Assembly: GCA_022793355.1 (NCBI GenBank)
Contig: JAAWCR010000009.1
Coordinates: forward strand, 1-20,671
Source: Lawsonibacter sp.
GTDB lineage: Bacteria > Bacillota > Clostridia > Oscillospirales > Oscillospiraceae
DNA length: 20,671 nucleotides
Direction of reading: 5' to 3'
Shown here: positions 1 to 5,990 of the stretch, one piece after another
Numbering within the stretch: the first letter of the stretch is position 1
Layout: each line of letters starts with the position of its first letter
Made by a program: the position numbers and the translations under genes
Notes under the pieces: generated by a model
The model's database searches: none
What the model was told of the DNA's origin: nothing
What the model saw: only the letters and a program-made list of their open reading frames with translations

Positions 1-392
1 ACCACATAGCGGGTGGGATTCAGCTCATAGTCCTTCTCCCCGTTTTCCAGCCTGGACTGCTGCACCAGCAGATCTTCCTCTGTAATTACAGGCTCAACCT
101 GGATGTTCATGCGGATCGCGTCTGCCGTAATCTCGGCGGAATCAATATCCAGCTTCTTCATGGCCTGCGCCACCAGATTTGTGGCGTAAATCTCCGTCGT
201 ATCTATTTCCGTTCCGTCCGGGGAATAGCCTTCCTCAGCCCGGGCGCCGGTGTATTCAATCACCGTGACGGCGGTGTACTGCTGAATGTATAGCTGGGCA
301 ATCAGGAAGAAGGCCGCACCCGCTAGAACCGATACGCCGGCGATGACGGCACGGTACTTTTTCAGATATCGAAACACATCCAGTTCTTTCAT
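1..392 (-). CDS. Wzz-type chain-length determinant / capsule biosynthesis protein (partial, C-terminus outside window)
   Basis: The visible 130 residues begin MKELDVFRYLKKYR and continue into a membrane helix at about residues 15-35, then an extracytoplasmic stretch containing VIEYTG, EEGYSPDGTEID and EIYATNLVAQAMKKLDI. A charged cytoplasmic start, one helix and a beta/alpha domain describe the N-terminal half of Wzz/YveK-type polysaccharide co-polymerases. These sit in the membrane and set the length of exported polysaccharide, often with a tyrosine kinase. The start is the ATG ending at 392. It overlaps the stop of the upstream gene by four bases (ATGA) and has AAGGAGG seven bases upstream, so the two genes are translationally coupled. 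The second membrane helix and any kinase partner lie beyond the window edge. Family assignment is confident; substrate is unknown. Confidence 0.82.
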   Translation of the reverse strand, partial: MKELDVFRYLKKYRAVIAGVSVLAGAAFFLIAQLYIQQYTAVTVIEYTGARAEEGYSPDGTEIDTTEIYATNLVAQAMKKLDIDSAEITADAIRMNIQVEPVITEEDLLVQQSRLENGEKDYELNPTRYV

Positions 393-1822
393 GCCGAAGC
401 CTCCTTACTCAGCGTTTCTTCGCGTCTCCCCCTCCGCCCAACATTCCGGTCGTTCCGGTACTCCCGGTAGAAGGGCTTCAGCACGGCGTTTCCGCCCAGG
501 GCCGCTACAAACAGGGCCGTGAGGCCAAGCGCTTTCAGGGCGTCATCCAAGACGTTCGGGGCGGTAAAGCTCACCTGGATATAGCCGTCCCGCTTCTCCT
601 GGACATAGGCGCCGCACAGCTCTCGGCTCTGCGCGGCCAGGTTCAAAAGCTCGGTTTTCAGCGCCTCAATCCGCTGCTCCGCTTGGTCATAGAGGGAAGC
701 GGAGGCGGAGGATCCGCCAATCTGCCGGGAGGCGTAGGTGTTGTGCTCCATCTCTTCCACCAACTTTGTAGCGAATTCCAAATGCTCCTTGGCCTCGTCC
801 GCGAAGTAGTCCACCCCCACCTTGGTTTTGGACATGTAAAATTCCTTGTCGGTGTCGTAGGTCGGAATCAGTACGAAACGGGTCATGTAGGCGTTATACA
901 TGTTGATGGCCTCAATCCGCACATCATGGGCCGCCATCTCCTTTCGCTTGGAGACGTCCAGGCGGCGGTTGGCGTACTGCATCCGCGACTGGTACGTGGT
1001 CCGGTCGCCGGCCAGGCCGTTTTCCAGGACAAAGGCCTCATAGCGCTCCAGCTCAATGTCAATAAAGTTGCTGATTTTCCGGGACAACGAGGCAAAGGTC
1101 TCCTCATTTCCCTCCGCCCGGAAGCTGCTGCTCTCAGCGCTGTAGCCGGGGAGGTAGTTGCGCAGCTTGTTGGCCTGCATCTCCAGGTAGTCCTTCACGT
1201 CCAGATACTCTATGTCCTCCAGCTTTTCAAAAGACAGGTCCAGAATGCTGTCATTCTCCGCGTAATTCCGCACGAAATTTTCCCAATACACGTCCGCCAG
1301 AAGGTTCAGGACGGTCTTGGGGTCGGTGCGGTACAGGGACACCCGCTCAGAGCAGCGGACGTGGTATTCGGTGGAAATTTTCAGGTCTGACTCTTGGCTC
1401 ACATCCAGCTTCTCCGCGTCCAGGGGGGTAGAGATGCTCAGGCACTCGGACAGCTGCTCCACGCTCAGCTTCAGGCCGCCCCGCCGAATGACCTGCTCTA
1501 AAATATCGTCGGAAAGAATATTGGATTCGTTAAACCGGGTGACGTTGGGATTCTGGCCCCGGGCTGCCTCCTCATAGCTGAATACCATCCGCATATCGGG
1601 CATCCAAAAAGCGGAGGCCAACCGCGCCACCAGACAGACTGTGAAAAACAGCGCCCCCAACGCCGCCAGCTTTCTCCGTTTGCCCACCGTGCGGCTCAGC
1701 GCCCCCCGCACACCCAGGACCGGGAGCTTCGCTTTTACCGTAAAAAAACGCTGAATTAACACCGCGTAAAGGATCGCCAGACACAAAATCAGAGCTGGAA
1801 CGATCGCGCATATCAAAATCAT
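389..1822 (-). CDS. Wzz-like membrane protein of an exopolysaccharide operon
   Basis: The 477-residue protein has two N-terminal hydrophobic segments (about residues 3-24 and 52-75), a long soluble domain rich in helical and coiled-coil sequence, and one C-terminal hydrophobic segment (around ALKALGLTALFVAALGG, about 430-450). An N- and C-terminal helix bracketing a large helical extracytoplasmic domain is the layout of Wzz polysaccharide co-polymerases. This one is longer than usual, has an extra N-terminal helix, and shows no Walker motif, so it is not a fused tyrosine kinase. It starts with an ATG 30 bases after the phosphoesterase stop, behind an AGGGGG-type ribosome site, and overlaps the next Wzz gene by four bases. 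The tandem arrangement suggests the two proteins act together on chain length or export. The assignment rests on topology and context, not on a signature motif. Confidence 0.6.
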   Translation of the reverse strand: MILICAIVPALILCLAILYAVLIQRFFTVKAKLPVLGVRGALSRTVGKRRKLAALGALFFTVCLVARLASAFWMPDMRMVFSYEEAARGQNPNVTRFNESNILSDDILEQVIRRGGLKLSVEQLSECLSISTPLDAEKLDVSQESDLKISTEYHVRCSERVSLYRTDPKTVLNLLADVYWENFVRNYAENDSILDLSFEKLEDIEYLDVKDYLEMQANKLRNYLPGYSAESSSFRAEGNEETFASLSRKISNFIDIELERYEAFVLENGLAGDRTTYQSRMQYANRRLDVSKRKEMAAHDVRIEAINMYNAYMTRFVLIPTYDTDKEFYMSKTKVGVDYFADEAKEHLEFATKLVEEMEHNTYASRQIGGSSASASLYDQAEQRIEALKTELLNLAAQSRELCGAYVQEKRDGYIQVSFTAPNVLDDALKALGLTALFVAALGGNAVLKPFYREYRNDRNVGRRGRREETLSKEASA

Positions 1823-1852
1823 GATGTCATTTCCCCCTTTACTTGTCGTTGG

Positions 1853-2749
1853 TTATGAGACAGCCGTCTCCGGACGGCCATTGATGTCGATGACCGCCAG
1901 TTCAGGCCGGTTGTTCACACGGGGCAAGCCATTGTGCCCACCCATGCCCCGGGAGACAAAGATTGTGCCGTTGCGAAGCTGGTACATTCCGCCGCTGTAT
2001 TTGGGGAAAAAGCCCGTATCGCCATGATAAAGCCCTCCGGCTGCCGGAAGCCGGACCTGCCCGCCATGGTAGTGGCCGCATACGCCCAGGTCCACCGCCC
2101 CATCCGCCAGAGCTTCATAGTAGAGGCTGGGGTAGTGGGCAATCAGCAGTTTAAACGCGCCGCTCTTTTCATACTCCTCAAAAAACGCGGCGCCATACGC
2201 CTCATAGCCCTCGGTAGACGTGGTCAGCCCGCCAATCAGAAAGGGCGTTCTATGTATGACCGCTTCCTCCGCCCGGTTCACAAGAACGTGAATGCCCTGT
2301 TCGGAAAGCCGACTCTCAAGGGGGCTCCCTTTCTCATACATCAGGTTGTTCTCGTGATTGCCCGGGCTATAATAGACAGGGGCAATTTCCACCAGCCTGC
2401 TGCACAGCGTCAACACTATGTCCAGATTGCCGTCGTCCGCGTTAACCATATCGCCCGCAATGGCAATCAGGTCCGGCTTCAAGGCCGCAATCTGCTCCGC
2501 CAGGTCCTCGTTCCCCGGGCCGAACTCCCGGTTGTGCAAATCCGACAGGACAATAACCCGAACATTCTCCCCGACCGCAATTTTGGGCGAATACAGATGA
2601 TAAAAGGTCACTTCCAATTTGTCTGAGAGGAGATAACAGCCGCCAACTATCAGAGCAGCAGCCGCAAGCGCCCCCCACAGGAAGCGTTTTCCCCGCTTCT
2701 GAAGCCAGGCCTTCCAGTCTCCGTCTCGGTTGAACGTACGTTTTTGCAT
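1853..2749 (-). CDS. membrane-anchored calcineurin-like metallophosphoesterase (YkuE-like)
   Basis: All metal-binding motifs of the calcineurin-like phosphoesterase fold appear in order: VLSDLH (DxH), AGDMV (GD), PGNHE (GNH), AHYP and GHYHGGQ (GHxH). These bind two metals that hydrolyse a phosphoester. A positively charged N-terminus followed by a hydrophobic segment at about residues 24-43 predicts one anchor with the catalytic domain outside the cytoplasm. I chose the ATG at 2749 because GGGAGG sits seven bases upstream; an ATG two codons earlier overlaps the ribosome site, and an upstream TTG is less likely. The resulting 298 residues fit YkuE-type proteins. The gene lies 27 bases after the sugar transferase and 30 bases before the Wzz-like gene, so it belongs to the polysaccharide operon. 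A lipid-phosphate or glycan-phosphate substrate is possible but not shown. Confidence 0.85.
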   Translation of the reverse strand: MQKRTFNRDGDWKAWLQKRGKRFLWGALAAAALIVGGCYLLSDKLEVTFYHLYSPKIAVGENVRVIVLSDLHNREFGPGNEDLAEQIAALKPDLIAIAGDMVNADDGNLDIVLTLCSRLVEIAPVYYSPGNHENNLMYEKGSPLESRLSEQGIHVLVNRAEEAVIHRTPFLIGGLTTSTEGYEAYGAAFFEEYEKSGAFKLLIAHYPSLYYEALADGAVDLGVCGHYHGGQVRLPAAGGLYHGDTGFFPKYSGGMYQLRNGTIFVSRGMGGHNGLPRVNNRPELAVIDINGRPETAVS

Positions 2750-2776
2750 ATTCATTCCTCCCACCAAATCCGTTTC

Positions 2777-3472
2777 CTACATGCCCTCCCTGCGCAAAAC
2801 AGCCCTTCCAGTCTGAAAAATCAGTTTCCAGTCCAAAAGCCAGCTCTGTTCCCGTATGTAACGCAGATCCAGCTCCACCCAGGCATCGAAGCTCAGACTG
2901 TTGCGGCGTGGGCTCACCTGCCAGAAGCAAGTGAGCCCGGGGGTGACCGCCAACCTTTGCCGCTGATAGGGAGTATAGTTTATAATTTCCCGGAACAGCG
3001 GAGGCCTGGGCCCCACAATCGACATATCCCCTTTCAGGATATTGACCAGTTGAGGCAGCTCGTCTAACCCCGTGGATCGCAAAAACCGCCCCAAGCGGGT
3101 AATTCTTGGGTCGTTTTGAATTTTAAATGCGGGTCCCTCCATTTCGTTATAGGGCAGCAACTCCTCCAGCCGCCGCTCCGCGTCCACGCACATTGTACGG
3201 AATTTGTAAAGACGGAACCCCTCCCCTCCCCGGCCGCAGCGAACCTGGGAGAAAATCGGGCCGCCTTGGGGGTCGTCTATTACAACTGCCAGGGCAATCA
3301 GCAGCATCAGCGGCGCGAGCAGTATCAAAGCCAGCGCAGATAATACAACATCCTGCACCCGTTTGATACAGAGATATACGCACCGCTTCTTGGTCCGCCG
3401 GACACTGGCAGCCGGCAGAATTTCCTCCAATAATGCCCCCTTCACCGTTTTTTCCAAATCCTTGGCCTCCAT
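2777..3472 (-). CDS. undecaprenyl-phosphate sugar-1-phosphate transferase (bacterial sugar transferase family)
   Basis: This is a 231-residue monotopic phosphoglycosyl transferase, which moves a sugar-1-phosphate from a nucleotide sugar to undecaprenyl phosphate and so begins repeat-unit assembly at the inner face of the membrane. It has a basic N-terminus, a hydrophobic re-entrant helix at about residues 42-66, then the family motifs GPIFSQVRCG, LYKFRTM, the catalytic Asp-Glu pair in GLDELPQL (137-138) and SIVGPRP (151-157). The ATG at 3472 is preferred because AGGGG lies eight bases upstream; an in-frame start seven codons earlier lacks such a site. It is the first gene of the minus-strand operon in this window. 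It is the short form, without the N-terminal multi-helix domain of WbaP/WcaJ. The sugar cannot be read from the sequence. Confidence 0.93.
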   Translation of the reverse strand: MEAKDLEKTVKGALLEEILPAASVRRTKKRCVYLCIKRVQDVVLSALALILLAPLMLLIALAVVIDDPQGGPIFSQVRCGRGGEGFRLYKFRTMCVDAERRLEELLPYNEMEGPAFKIQNDPRITRLGRFLRSTGLDELPQLVNILKGDMSIVGPRPPLFREIINYTPYQRQRLAVTPGLTCFWQVSPRRNSLSFDAWVELDLRYIREQSWLLDWKLIFQTGRAVLRREGM

Positions 3473-3545
3473 TTTATCAACCCCTGAACCCACAGCTTTG
3501 AACCGAGTTCTCCACGCAGCTCTGTCTTTGATGGGCGCCGCTCAT

Positions 3546-3571
3546 TTACAAAAAGGTGTACTTTTTTGTAA
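3546..3571. repeat. 26-bp near-palindrome with 12-2-12 geometry (candidate recombinase crossover site or operator)
   Basis: The left half TTACAAAAAGGT and the right half ACTTTTTTGTAA are inverted copies that match at 11 of 12 positions, separated by the dinucleotide GT. A 26-bp site of two 12-bp inverted halves around a 2-bp core is the geometry of hix/gix-type crossover sites cut by serine invertases, and a serine recombinase gene lies 234 bases away. The same palindrome could instead be an operator: it shares TTTGTAA with the inverted repeat at 4744-4778. The symmetry is directly visible; either function is inferred. I found no second complete copy in the window. Confidence 0.55.
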
Positions 3572-3579
3572 CGAAAAAA
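3560..3579 (+). repeat. direct repeat, copy 1, flanking the recombinase gene
   Basis: This stretch (ACTTTTTTGTAACGAAAAAA) aligns with 4740-4757 over 19 columns with 17 identities, allowing one T of length difference in the T-run. The two copies have the same orientation and lie on either side of the serine recombinase gene, about 1.18 kb apart. This copy overlaps the right half of the 26-bp palindrome. The sequence is low-complexity, so chance similarity cannot be excluded. Confidence 0.4.
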
Positions 3580-3804
3580 TTGGAATAAATTTTTCCAAAA
3601 AGAGTATTGAAAATGGAGATTTTTTTTGGTATATTACTGCGGGAGCGGTAAGGAGCTAAATTATAAATAAGTACGCTTTTTCGCATAGAAAGCCGCTTTT
3701 TATTCCGGTTCTGCCCTTTTAGAATCGCAATTTCGGTTTATTTTTGAAATTCGGTATTTTGCTCAAAAAACAGGTTGAAAAGTACGTTTTTTTAAGAAAT
3801 ATAC

Positions 3805-4410
3805 TCAAAGCAGCATGGCTTTTTCATATAGCCCTGCCCGGTAGCGAAAGGTAGATAAGGGCATTCCACACTCTTTGGCCGCCGCTGTCCCGGTAATCGT
3901 TCCGGCCTTCCACCGGAGAAAGACCATGTGATAATTATCCGGGAGCGGACGCAGCGGCCTTCCGAACTGGACGCCCTTCGCTTTTGCCGCCGCAATGCCC
4001 TCCGCCTGTCGCTGCCGGATGTTGCTCCGCTCATTTTCCGCCACAAAGGAGAGCACTTGCAGAACAATATCGCTTAAAAACGTCCCAATCAAGTCCTTGC
4101 CTCTGCGGGTGTCCAAAAGCGGCATATCAAGCACCACAATGTCCACCCCTTTCTCTTTGGACAGCGCCCGCCACTGCTCCAATATTTCCGTATAGTTGCG
4201 TCCAAGCCGGTCGATGCTCTTGATGACAAGGGTGTCCCCGGCTTTCAGTTTTTGCACCAGCGCCTGGTAGCCGGGCCGCTCGAAGTTTTTTCCGCTCTGC
4301 TTGTCCAGCACGATGCGGCAGTCCTCAATACCAAATTCCTTCATGGCGGCCATCTGCCTGCCTTCATTCTGGTCTCGGGTGGAAACCCGAACATATCCAT
4401 ATGTGTCCAT
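3805..4410 (-). CDS. serine recombinase (resolvase/invertase family)
   Basis: The 201-residue protein has the small serine recombinase layout: a catalytic N-terminal domain starting YGYVRVSTRDQ with nucleophile Ser10, active-site arginines in IDRLGRN (Arg68 and Arg71), the long dimerisation helix from about residue 122 (ENERSNIRQRQAEGIAAAK), the linker GVQFGRP, and a C-terminal helix-turn-helix at about 163-192. Such enzymes invert or resolve DNA between two short sites through a Ser-DNA intermediate. Length and GRP linker match Hin/Pin-type invertases and Tn3-type resolvases. The ATG at 4410 has AAGGAG seven to eight bases upstream. The gene stands alone between the polysaccharide operon and the RelB-like gene, with AT-rich DNA on its 3' side holding a 12-2-12 palindrome. 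No transposase or phage gene accompanies it. Inverting a nearby promoter or resolving a lost element are both open. Confidence 0.9.
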   Translation of the reverse strand: MDTYGYVRVSTRDQNEGRQMAAMKEFGIEDCRIVLDKQSGKNFERPGYQALVQKLKAGDTLVIKSIDRLGRNYTEILEQWRALSKEKGVDIVVLDMPLLDTRRGKDLIGTFLSDIVLQVLSFVAENERSNIRQRQAEGIAAAKAKGVQFGRPLRPLPDNYHMVFLRWKAGTITGTAAAKECGMPLSTFRYRAGLYEKAMLL

Positions 4411-4697
4411 ATCACTTCTCCTTTTTTGTCACAGCCGCAAATTCCTCTGCCGATACAGGTACGCTTCACACCTGCTGCCCAAACCGCCGCCCCGGGCTGA
4501 ATGTCGGCCTTCCTCCGGTCCTATACTACCCGAAAACATAAAAAATCACATTTTAGGCCATGATATGGCAAAGCATACAGCGGGCCGCAAAACGTCCAGC
4601 TCCGCTGCGCTTCCCTATATCGCATGTGTGAAAGACAACAATCAATATATAGTATTGCAACTACGCTGAACAGTGATTCAAATGAATATTTGCCGCC

Positions 4698-4717
4698 TCG
4701 AAAGCGGAATCTTTCGA
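4698..4717. repeat. short perfect inverted repeat (TCGAAAG-N6-CTTTCGA)
   Basis: Two 7-base arms at 4698-4704 and 4711-4717 flank CGGAAT. It lies 43 bases upstream of the -35 box of the RelB-like gene and has no T-tract, so it fits a protein-binding site better than a terminator. Arms this short can occur by chance. Confidence 0.35.
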
Positions 4718-4739
4718 TTTCCAGGGAAATGGGAGGATC

Positions 4740-4757
4740 ACTTTTTGTAAAGAAAAA
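4740..4757 (+). repeat. direct repeat, copy 2, flanking the recombinase gene
   Basis: ACTTTTTGTAAAGAAAAA repeats the sequence at 3560-3579 with one T fewer and one substitution. Here it overlaps the left arm of the inverted repeat at the RelB-like promoter. Shared half-sites for one DNA-binding protein, or remnants of recombination around the recombinase cassette, are the two readings. Confidence 0.4.
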
Positions 4758-4778
4758 CCTTGCATTTCGCTTTACAAA
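4744..4778. promoter_or_regulatory. inverted repeat over the promoter: candidate operator
   Basis: TTTGTAAAG (4744-4752) and CTTTACAAA (4770-4778) are perfect 9-base inverted arms separated by 17 bases. They enclose the -35 box and reach into the spacer, so a bound dimer or tetramer would block RNA polymerase. The gene downstream begins with a ribbon-helix-helix domain of the RelB/DinJ type, a family known to repress its own promoter through palindromic operators. Autoregulation is therefore the simplest reading. The symmetry is seen; the regulator is inferred. Confidence 0.6.
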
Positions 4779-4787
4779 TGCTATAAT
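4760..4787 (+). promoter_or_regulatory. sigma-A-type promoter of the RelB-like/flotillin operon
   Basis: TTGCAT (4760-4765) and a perfect TATAAT (4782-4787) are 16 bases apart, immediately upstream of AGGAGG (4797-4802) and the ATG at 4811. The leader would be only about 15-20 bases, so control is probably at transcription initiation, through the overlapping inverted repeat. Confidence 0.75.
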
Positions 4788-4810
4788 AGATGTACTAGGA
4801 GGTGGCGCTC

Positions 4811-5875
4811 ATGGCACAGGTTATGGTCAACTTTCGTATTGACGAGGACATTAAGAAGGCTATGGAACAGGCTTGCAGGGAGATGGGGCTGAGCATGACA
4901 ACTGCCTTTACCATTTTCGCCACAAAGGTGGGAAAAGAAAAACGGATTCCATTTGAGATTACGGCCCAGCCCTGCGGCACAGCCTTCCACCCGCTGCGGC
5001 GCTGCCGTACACAGGCCGGGCGCCTGCCGGAGGAGGAGGCGCCTGCCCTCCCCGGCAGACAGGAACGGCTGGATCGGCTATGCGCAGAGATCCGCCGCTC
5101 CCTGACCGCCATCCACATCGCAGTCCCTTCCGCCATTACAGGGCTTTCCATCGAACGCATCCGCCTGCTGTGCGGCGACGAGCTGAAGGATAAGGCCGCT
5201 GGAGTCTCCAGCGCCTGCAAGACGCTGTTTACCGGCCGAAACATTGCCGTCCTGGAGCAGAAGGACCTCAGTATTCTGGACGAGTACTCGGACCGCCTGT
5301 CCGCCATTTCGGAGGAGCTGCTGGACCTGGAGCGCACCCTGATTCCCACGATGAAGTCCTGCCAGGGGGCTGCTCCCGACTGCTTTGTGTCCTATGAGCA
5401 GCGACTTTCGTCCATATCCCGGAGCTTTGACGCACTCTCCCCTGTGTTGCAGCGGTTTTTAAATTCCACCGCCTGCTCCAGCGGCGTGCAGGCGTTCCGG
5501 GCCCGCCTCCGGCAGGCCGCGGCTCCCGTTCAGACGCCCTATGTATTGACCGCAGTGGAAAATCTGGACGCCCTGGTTCTCCGGTACAGCGGCGCTCTGG
5601 AGGGCCAGACGGCGGACCGCCTGGAGTCCGACTACCTCCAGATGCTGGAGCTCACCCTGCTGGAGCTGGCCCAGGCGGAGCGTGAGGGCGGGGACACCGG
5701 CGAGAAAGCCGCCCTCTGCCTGCGGGCGGTGAATGTGCTGTCCCAGGTAATTTCCAGCGGCGCACAGGTCCGCCAGGAGTGGAGCCGGCGGCGGTTGGAG
5801 GCAGAGGTAGAGGCGATGGAACGCCTTGCCGCCATGCGGGGGGACATTTCAGACGGAATCCGGCAGGAGGCATGA
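4811..5875 (+). CDS. RelB/DinJ-like ribbon-helix-helix domain fused to a long helical domain of unknown function
   Basis: Residues 1-50 read like an antitoxin of the RelB/DinJ family: a short beta strand (VMVNFRI), helix DEDIKKAMEQACREMG, the hallmark GLSMTTAFTIFATKV and the closing RIPFEI. These antitoxins normally end near 90 residues, but this protein continues to 354. The extra 300 residues are predicted mostly helical, rich in Leu, Ala, Glu and Arg, with several heptad-like stretches (LDRLCAEIRRSL, LSAISEELLDLERTL) and no family I recognise. No membrane segment or signal peptide is visible. The ATG at 4811 is chosen for AGGAGG eight bases upstream; a GTG three codons earlier overlaps the ribosome site. 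No toxin gene follows; a flotillin gene does, 115 bases on, with no terminator between. A self-repressing regulator with a sensor or partner-binding tail is plausible. Confidence 0.75.
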   Translation: MAQVMVNFRIDEDIKKAMEQACREMGLSMTTAFTIFATKVGKEKRIPFEITAQPCGTAFHPLRRCRTQAGRLPEEEAPALPGRQERLDRLCAEIRRSLTAIHIAVPSAITGLSIERIRLLCGDELKDKAAGVSSACKTLFTGRNIAVLEQKDLSILDEYSDRLSAISEELLDLERTLIPTMKSCQGAAPDCFVSYEQRLSSISRSFDALSPVLQRFLNSTACSSGVQAFRARLRQAAAPVQTPYVLTAVENLDALVLRYSGALEGQTADRLESDYLQMLELTLLELAQAEREGGDTGEKAALCLRAVNVLSQVISSGAQVRQEWSRRRLEAEVEAMERLAAMRGDISDGIRQEA

Positions 5876-5906
5876 GGAGGTCCCAAGCCGTCCGGCAAAA
5901 GAAAAC

Positions 5907-5922
5907 CGGCCATACCTGGCCG
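5907..5922. repeat. small hairpin between the RelB-like and flotillin genes
   Basis: CGGCCA and TGGCCG form a perfect 6-bp stem around TACC. No T-run follows on either strand, so it is unlikely to stop transcription. It may be a weak processing or attenuating structure in the operon message. Confidence 0.35.
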
Positions 5923-5990
5923 TAAGCTGCCGCCCGGGCTTGTTTATATAGAAAGCCGTAACTGTGTTTAATCTGAAAGGAGGAATTCCC

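Larger units (their letters stand above)
3473..3804. other. AT-rich intergenic region upstream of the exopolysaccharide operon
   Basis: This 332-base gap has no credible gene and is strikingly AT-rich compared with its surroundings, mainly from 3540 to 3800. It should hold the promoter of the minus-strand polysaccharide operon. On that strand a perfect TATAAT lies at 3665-3660, but no good -35 box sits at the right distance. On the plus strand TTGAAA (3607-3612) and TATATT (3630-3635) are 17 bases apart with no gene to serve. It contains a 26-bp near-palindrome at 3546-3571, a weak hairpin TTGGAA/TTCCAA at 3580-3598 that precedes a T-run when read on the minus strand, and three GTAC-plus-T-tract motifs at 3558, 3671 and 3782, spaced about 112 bases apart. 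Confidence 0.6.
4411..4796. other. intergenic region between recombinase and RelB-like gene (divergent)
   Basis: This gap of nearly 390 bases must hold the start signals of both divergent genes. For the plus-strand gene they are clear (promoter 4760-4787, inverted repeat 4744-4778). For the recombinase I find only its ribosome site and no convincing -35/-10 pair. A perfect 7-bp inverted repeat TCGAAAG / CTTTCGA with a 6-base loop lies at 4698-4717, with no T-run after it. No open reading frame here has a good ribosome site, and I see no RNA gene. Confidence 0.55.

Noticed and set aside
3607..3635. Plus-strand promoter TTGAAA-N17-TATATT
   Set aside because: Spacing is good, but no plus-strand gene lies downstream and the recombinase is convergent; AT-rich DNA yields such pairs by chance. 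Kept only as a remark on the intergenic region.
3473..4810. Insertion sequence or prophage around the recombinase
   Set aside because: There is no transposase, integrase, terminal inverted repeat or phage gene; only the lone serine recombinase and short repeats.
4624..4842. 72-codon plus-strand frame through the RelB-like promoter
   Set aside because: It runs across a strong -35/-10 pair and the AGGAGG of the next gene, has no ribosome site, and its translation resembles nothing.
5907..5922. Hairpin as a terminator between the RelB-like and flotillin genes
   Set aside because: The stem is only 6 bp and no T-run follows on either strand.
5872..5925. 17-codon frame starting ATGAGGAGG right at the RelB-like stop
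   Set aside because: The ATG is only one base from the potential ribosome site and the frame ends inside the small hairpin; translation is unlikely.
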